A stretch of 8,584 bases of DNA from Omnitrophica WOR_2 bacterium RIFCSPHIGHO2_02_FULL_52_10 (GTDB lineage: Bacteria; Omnitrophota; Gorgyraeia; Zapsychrales; Zapsychraceae), in assembly GCA_001805655.1 (NCBI GenBank), contig MHGR01000086.1, forward strand, positions 1 to 8,584. The letters are read 5' to 3'. The notes beneath the pieces are model-generated. The model worked only from the letters and a program-made list of their open reading frames with translations, did no database searches and was not told the origin of the DNA. The position numbers were made by a program, and so were the translations under genes. Below are positions 5,073-8,584 of this stretch, piece by piece. How positions within the stretch are numbered: position 1 is the first letter of the stretch; every line of letters begins with the position of its first letter.

Positions 5073-5717
5073 ATGAAAAAAATATTATCCCTGACAATGT
5101 TGCTCGCATTGATGGTGCTTCCACTATATACAGCGCATGCCCAGGAGGCTGTTGATCAGCAATTTTACGAAGCTGCCGTAGGCCTGGACCCGGAGGCCCG
5201 TTCGGAATTCTTGGAGCTCATCCGGTCTCCCGGTAATTTAGAAGACTCATTTGATGCATTGAATATCGATCCGGGGCTTGCCGACCGGATAGAACAACGG
5301 CTCAATCATACCAATAATAGACATAATACCGAACACGCGCTGGGTGTGTTGGATAAGGTCACCGATGTCATCGGCGCGCATTTAGAGAAGCTCGCGAGCA
5401 TGCACGCGGGGAAATCCCGGGAGGCGCTGGAAAACGCGCTCATGAAGAGGACGGCGGGGTTGGCCAATGCCATAGAAGCCGTGTCCAAGGATACACCAGC
5501 TGCTGCAAATATACCGGATGCGGTAGTTAATAATCCCGGCAATGGCATTATTGGTGGCGGGGGTGACGGAGCCGGAGGCGCAGGCGGAGTTGGCGGTGCC
5601 GGTGGAATTGGTGGCGGTGGCGCTGGAGGGATGGGCGGTGGTGGTGCCGGTGGAGTAGGCGGTGGCGCAGACAATGGAAACGGTAATGGAGCCAATAACG
5701 GTAAAGGAAAGAAATAA
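5073..5717 (+). CDS. Secreted protein with Gly-rich C-terminal tail, unknown function
   Basis: I do not recognise this 214-residue protein. The signal peptide is about residues 1-23 (MKKILSLTMLLALMVLPLY to AHA). A mainly helical, acidic middle domain reaches about residue 155. The last 55 or so residues are low-complexity Gly with Ala, Val and Asn (GGGGAGGMGGGG-like units), ending in a basic GKGKK. Start: GGAGGGGAGAAG (5059-5070) precedes the ATG at 5073. An in-frame TTG at 5013 lies inside the terminator hairpin and would spoil the signal peptide, so it is rejected. Its position behind the riboswitch-like leader suggests conditional expression. Gly-rich tails occur in adhesive, matrix or cell-surface proteins, but no role can be assigned. 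Confidence 0.85.
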   Translation: MKKILSLTMLLALMVLPLYTAHAQEAVDQQFYEAAVGLDPEARSEFLELIRSPGNLEDSFDALNIDPGLADRIEQRLNHTNNRHNTEHALGVLDKVTDVIGAHLEKLASMHAGKSREALENALMKRTAGLANAIEAVSKDTPAAANIPDAVVNNPGNGIIGGGGDGAGGAGGVGGAGGIGGGGAGGMGGGGAGGVGGGADNGNGNGANNGKGKK

Positions 5718-5745
5718 GTGAATATTTTATTGGTATGGGATTGAG

Positions 5746-5783
5746 AAGCCCTAATTCGGCGTATGAATTAGGGCTTTTTCTTT
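5746..5783 (+). terminator. Terminator between convergent genes
   Basis: AAGCCCTAATTC (5746-5757) pairs perfectly with GAATTAGGGCTT (5765-5776), with a 7-nt loop and the T-run TTTTTCTTT on the plus strand. The T-run touches the stop codon of the minus-strand gene at 5782. On the minus strand there is no long T-run after the stem, so it mainly serves the Gly-rich gene. Confidence 0.9.
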
Positions 5784-7380
5784 AAAAGCTGTAATAAGCG
5801 CCGAACAGGTGGCTCATTTTCTCATAGTCATAAATGGGGTAGTTGGAATCGACTTTTGAGCGCGTCCACGTGTAGTTGAGCATCCAATCATCAGCCAAGA
5901 AATAGAACAGGGTAACTTTTTGGGTGTAGGCATTGTCTTCCTGCGCGATTTGATGGGCGCTGACCGTGCGGAAGGTGTAATCTGTTTTTTCATAAGCAAG
6001 GCTGGTTTTGGCATACAGTTTTCCGGTGAGGCTGCGGCCGATTTCCCCGACCGCCTGATAAGAATAATAATCGTAAAAGTCGGTAAAGGCATCATTGGAT
6101 ATTTGCTTGCGTCCTTTCTGCCTGAGCTTGAATGAAGTTCCTTTTATGGATGGGAAATTGAGGATATGCTCAACGCCGTGCGTCAGTTTTACGAGCGGGG
6201 TTTCAGGCTTGTCTGTGCCCGCGCCGTCGCGCGCCAGCCGGTTTTGGTTATAGGATATTTTTGTTCCCTCATAATTCAGGTTTTGGGACCAGTTCCCCCA
6301 AAAAGTATGGGTTGTGTTCAAGAACAATTTGTTTTCCTTGGTCGAGAGGGAGGGGTTATTCGGATAATGCGTGTCTGCCCATTCAAAACCCGACTCTAGG
6401 ATGAGGTTGCCGTTGCCGAAGGGATGGACATGAGCGCTGGCCTTGCCGGCCGCGATCTTGAACGTGACGTCCTGGTCCTCGGCATAGTTATCCGCGAGAT
6501 ACCAGACGCCAAGGTCGCCCTTTAGATATTGGTTCAGCGAGGGGAGCCAGTCGAGGGCAAAGTAATTGCGCACGAACTGCCCGCCTTCAAAATGCGGGTC
6601 GGCATTGATGTTCGTGTCGTAGCCGTAATGCAGGCCGAAGACGCCTTCAAATTTCTTGACCTGGAGCCCCTCTTCTTTCTTTTTCGCCATTGCCTTAAGT
6701 TCGGTCCGGCGCACGGCTTCCTTTTTTAAGGCCTCGATCAGTTCCGCGGTGGACTGAATGACCGTTTCCTTTTTGGTGACAATCTTATCTTCCTGCGCCA
6801 CTTTCGATGACTCGATGCGCTCCACCAGCTGGGTGTACTGTTTCAACTGGACTAACAGGTGCTCGTCGGCTTCGACTTCCTCATGGGCCTCGCCGCGCTT
6901 CCTTTTAGCCTGTTCGACGGCCTTTCTTTTGAGCAATTCGACCAGCTCGGCGGTGGCCGTCGCGAGGCGCTCGTTGACGGCCTGCTCCTGCTGTTCGAGG
7001 GGCATTCCCTCGATGGGCTTTTCGGCATAAATTTTCAGCAGCTCTTCGTAGCGCCAACGTTTTTCGGACTTAAACTCGGTTTTTTCCTGAATGGTATTGA
7101 GCAGGTCTTGTGATTCGCCGATGACCTTGTTTTGCTGTTCGATCGACCGCAGCTTTTGGGCCTTGAGGATCTTGTCTTCAAACTCTCTTTTCTTGGTTTC
7201 CTTTTCCTCAATATATGTTTTTTTATGGCGCTCGAGCTCCTCGGTGATGGACTTGATTTCCTCCCGGCTCTCTTTGAGGATATCCCGGCGCACGTCATCG
7301 AGGACGGCTTGGGCAAAACCGGGCGCTACGGATAGGAAGGGGAAGAGCAGGAGCGCGATTAAGACGATGCGTAGGTTCAT
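5782..7380 (-). CDS. Coiled-coil outer-membrane beta-barrel protein
   Basis: This 532-residue protein has a signal peptide of about residues 1-25 (MNLRIVLIALLLFPFL to FAQA). Residues 26 to about 240 are a long, highly charged, almost Pro-free helical region typical of coiled coil. It holds a likely internal repeat: TAELVELLKRKAVEQ near 143 and TAELIEALKKEAVRR near 211. From about 243 to the end, alternating aromatic and polar strands (FEGVFGLHYGYDTN onward) finish with LFGAYYSF; the terminal Phe is a usual outer-membrane insertion signal. The layout suggests a barrel with a periplasmic stalk, which might tether the outer membrane to the wall or act as a spacer. The class recalls OmpM-like tethers, but there is no SLH domain. 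It follows the receiver-domain gene by 21 nt and is probably cotranscribed. The ribosome site is weak. Confidence 0.8.
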   Translation of the reverse strand: MNLRIVLIALLLFPFLSVAPGFAQAVLDDVRRDILKESREEIKSITEELERHKKTYIEEKETKKREFEDKILKAQKLRSIEQQNKVIGESQDLLNTIQEKTEFKSEKRWRYEELLKIYAEKPIEGMPLEQQEQAVNERLATATAELVELLKRKAVEQAKRKRGEAHEEVEADEHLLVQLKQYTQLVERIESSKVAQEDKIVTKKETVIQSTAELIEALKKEAVRRTELKAMAKKKEEGLQVKKFEGVFGLHYGYDTNINADPHFEGGQFVRNYFALDWLPSLNQYLKGDLGVWYLADNYAEDQDVTFKIAAGKASAHVHPFGNGNLILESGFEWADTHYPNNPSLSTKENKLFLNTTHTFWGNWSQNLNYEGTKISYNQNRLARDGAGTDKPETPLVKLTHGVEHILNFPSIKGTSFKLRQKGRKQISNDAFTDFYDYYSYQAVGEIGRSLTGKLYAKTSLAYEKTDYTFRTVSAHQIAQEDNAYTQKVTLFYFLADDWMLNYTWTRSKVDSNYPIYDYEKMSHLFGAYYSF

Positions 7381-7401
7381 GTCCGTTAGCCACTTCGGGA
7401 C

Positions 7402-8584
7402 TTAAGCGGTCTTGCGGCAGTGTTTGGCGATGATTTCTTTTAATTTTTCCCGGTCGACCGGTTTGCCGATGTAGTCATTCATGCCGTCCGCCAGGCTCCG
7501 CTCGCGCGTGTAATCACTGACCGCCGTGACGGCAATGATGGGGAGGTCTTGAGAAACTTCTTCCCGGATGATTTTGGTGGCCTCGACACCGCTCATGACA
7601 GGCATCTGGATATCCATGAAACAGATATCGTAGGTGCCGGTTTTTGCCTTTGCCACGGCCTCCTCGCCGTTGACGGCCGTGTCGCAGGCGCACGCCAATT
7701 TCTTCAGGAAGGCCGTGAGCAGCTTGAGGTTCATCGAATTATCATCGACCACCAGGGCTTTGTACTTCACTTGACCGGCGGCTGAATCTTTTTCCCCGTC
7801 TTTTTCCGGCCTTCCATACTGCAGGATTTTTTCCTTGAGCTTGACGATATCCAGAGGCTTTTCCAGGAAGTCGTTCATCCCGGCCTCGTTGGCCCGCTGC
7901 CGGTCCTCTTTGAGCACGGCCGCGGTCATGGCGATGATCGGCAGCGTCTTGCTGATTTTTGAACGGATGATTTTTGTCGCTTCGATGCCGTTGAGAACGG
8001 GCATTTGAAGGTCCATCAGGCACAGGTCGTATTCCCGGGCTTCAAGCCTCTGGATGGCCTCCTGTCCGTTGTACGTATAATCAACCCTGCACTTTAGCTG
8101 GTCCAGGTATTCTTTAATCAGCATGAAATTCGTGACATTATCTTCGGCGACGAGAATGCGTATGTCCTTGAATTCCGATATGTCCGCGAACGCGGGAGCC
8201 CGCTTTTCTGTGCGCTTTTCCTCTCCGGGCTTTTTATAGCCGAGCTCTTTGGCAAGGACGTTGATCAAGTCCTGCTCAATGACGGGCTTGGTCAAGTAAT
8301 CGTTAAAACAGTCGTCGCGGATGTAATGGACGACGTCCGCTTCAGATATTTTGGTGACAGCGATGATTTTGGTACGGTCGAATTTCCTGTTGGCGCGCAG
8401 TTTTTGCGCGACGTCATAACCGTACATTTCGGACATCAGAATATCGCACAGGATCACGTCCGGCTGGGCGTTCTTTAAGGCCAATTCCTCCAGTTTGGCC
8501 AGGGCCGCCTGGCCGGAATCGACCATCGCCAGGACATCTATGCCGACATGTTCGCAGGTTTTATTGATTACCTTTCGCGATATC
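7402..8584 (-). CDS. Multi-receiver response regulator, likely the C-terminal part of a hybrid histidine kinase (5' end outside window)
   Basis: The frame stays open through the window edge above 8526, so the start is missing; an internal Met codon at 8524-8526 is only a possible start. Residues are counted from that Met. Three receiver (REC) domains stand in tandem. REC1 lacks its beginning here; its phospho-acceptor is Asp28 in ILCDIL (bases 8443-8445), with an unusual EMYGYD instead of MPVMNG. REC2 runs from about 121 to 238, with acidic pair ED (128-129), Asp172 in LMDLQMP and Lys in EKP. REC3 runs from about 254 to 374, with DD (261-262), Asp305 in FMDIQMP and Lys in GKP. There is no DNA-binding or catalytic output domain after REC3. 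Such triple receivers usually end hybrid sensor kinases and pass phosphate to an Hpt protein. The link to the outer-membrane gene downstream is by operon only. Confidence 0.9.
   Translation of the reverse strand, partial: ISRKVINKTCEHVGIDVLAMVDSGQAALAKLEELALKNAQPDVILCDILMSEMYGYDVAQKLRANRKFDRTKIIAVTKISEADVVHYIRDDCFNDYLTKPVIEQDLINVLAKELGYKKPGEEKRTEKRAPAFADISEFKDIRILVAEDNVTNFMLIKEYLDQLKCRVDYTYNGQEAIQRLEAREYDLCLMDLQMPVLNGIEATKIIRSKISKTLPIIAMTAAVLKEDRQRANEAGMNDFLEKPLDIVKLKEKILQYGRPEKDGEKDSAAGQVKYKALVVDDNSMNLKLLTAFLKKLACACDTAVNGEEAVAKAKTGTYDICFMDIQMPVMSGVEATKIIREEVSQDLPIIAVTAVSDYTRERSLADGMNDYIGKPVDREKLKEIIAKHCRKTA

Noticed and set aside
5548..5670. Repetitive GGTGGCGG-type DNA, considered as a tandem repeat or CRISPR-like array
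   Set aside because: The periodicity follows from Gly codons in a coding frame; there are no regular spacers.
5306..5695. Minus-strand open frame of 129 codons, Pro-rich
   Set aside because: It is the complement of the Gly-rich tail of the 5073-5717 gene, has no good ribosome site, and its Pro-rich composition follows directly from Gly codons on the other strand.

Overview
The window reads as chromosomal DNA of a diderm (Gram-negative-type) bacterium with an outer membrane. Evidence includes a coiled-coil/beta-barrel protein ending in Phe, Spy/CpxP-like periplasmic proteins, an ECF sigma/anti-sigma pair, and a PDZ-M48 protease. I cannot place it by phylogeny. The mix of genes would suit an uncultured lineage such as Omnitrophota, but that is a guess.

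Layout, plus strand. Positions 1-935 hold the 3' part of a PDZ-M48 zinc metalloprotease, followed by ssb (990-1400). Positions 1521-4055 form an envelope or metal stress locus. It has a RpoE-type ECF promoter, a His-rich secreted DUF6515-like gene split in two (1590-2389) by a palindrome-rich insertion of about 173 bp, an ECF sigma factor (2414-2968), an overlapping zinc-finger anti-sigma factor (2958-3464), a second copy of the same promoter (3467-3497), and a Spy/CpxP/CnrX-like periplasmic protein (3519-4055). A second, smaller Spy-like gene with its own sigma-70-type promoter follows (4182-4577).

Positions 4578-5072 hold no gene but are dense in regulatory structure. They contain a terminator, a twin GC-rich palindrome, a strong promoter, a hairpin with a T-run, a long chain of hairpins with features of a c-di-GMP-I (GEMM) aptamer, and a final terminator. 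This leader sits just before a secreted protein with a Gly-rich tail (5073-5717).

Minus strand. A signalling protein with three receiver domains (7402 to the window end, 5' end missing) lies 21 nt upstream of a coiled-coil outer-membrane barrel protein (5782-7380). The two likely form an operon that converges on the Gly-rich gene at a shared terminator.

How the parts fit. The two ECF promoter copies match in both boxes and in spacing: GGGAACTTT, 13 nt, TTGTCTAAA. They precede the DUF6515-like gene and the Spy-like gene and flank the sigma/anti-sigma pair. The simplest reading is an autoregulated regulon resembling CnrYXH or RpoE-RseA circuits, in which the anti-sigma factor responds to envelope or metal stress. 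The most unusual items are the inserted structured element inside that autoregulated operon and the expanded riboswitch-like leader at 4740-5034.
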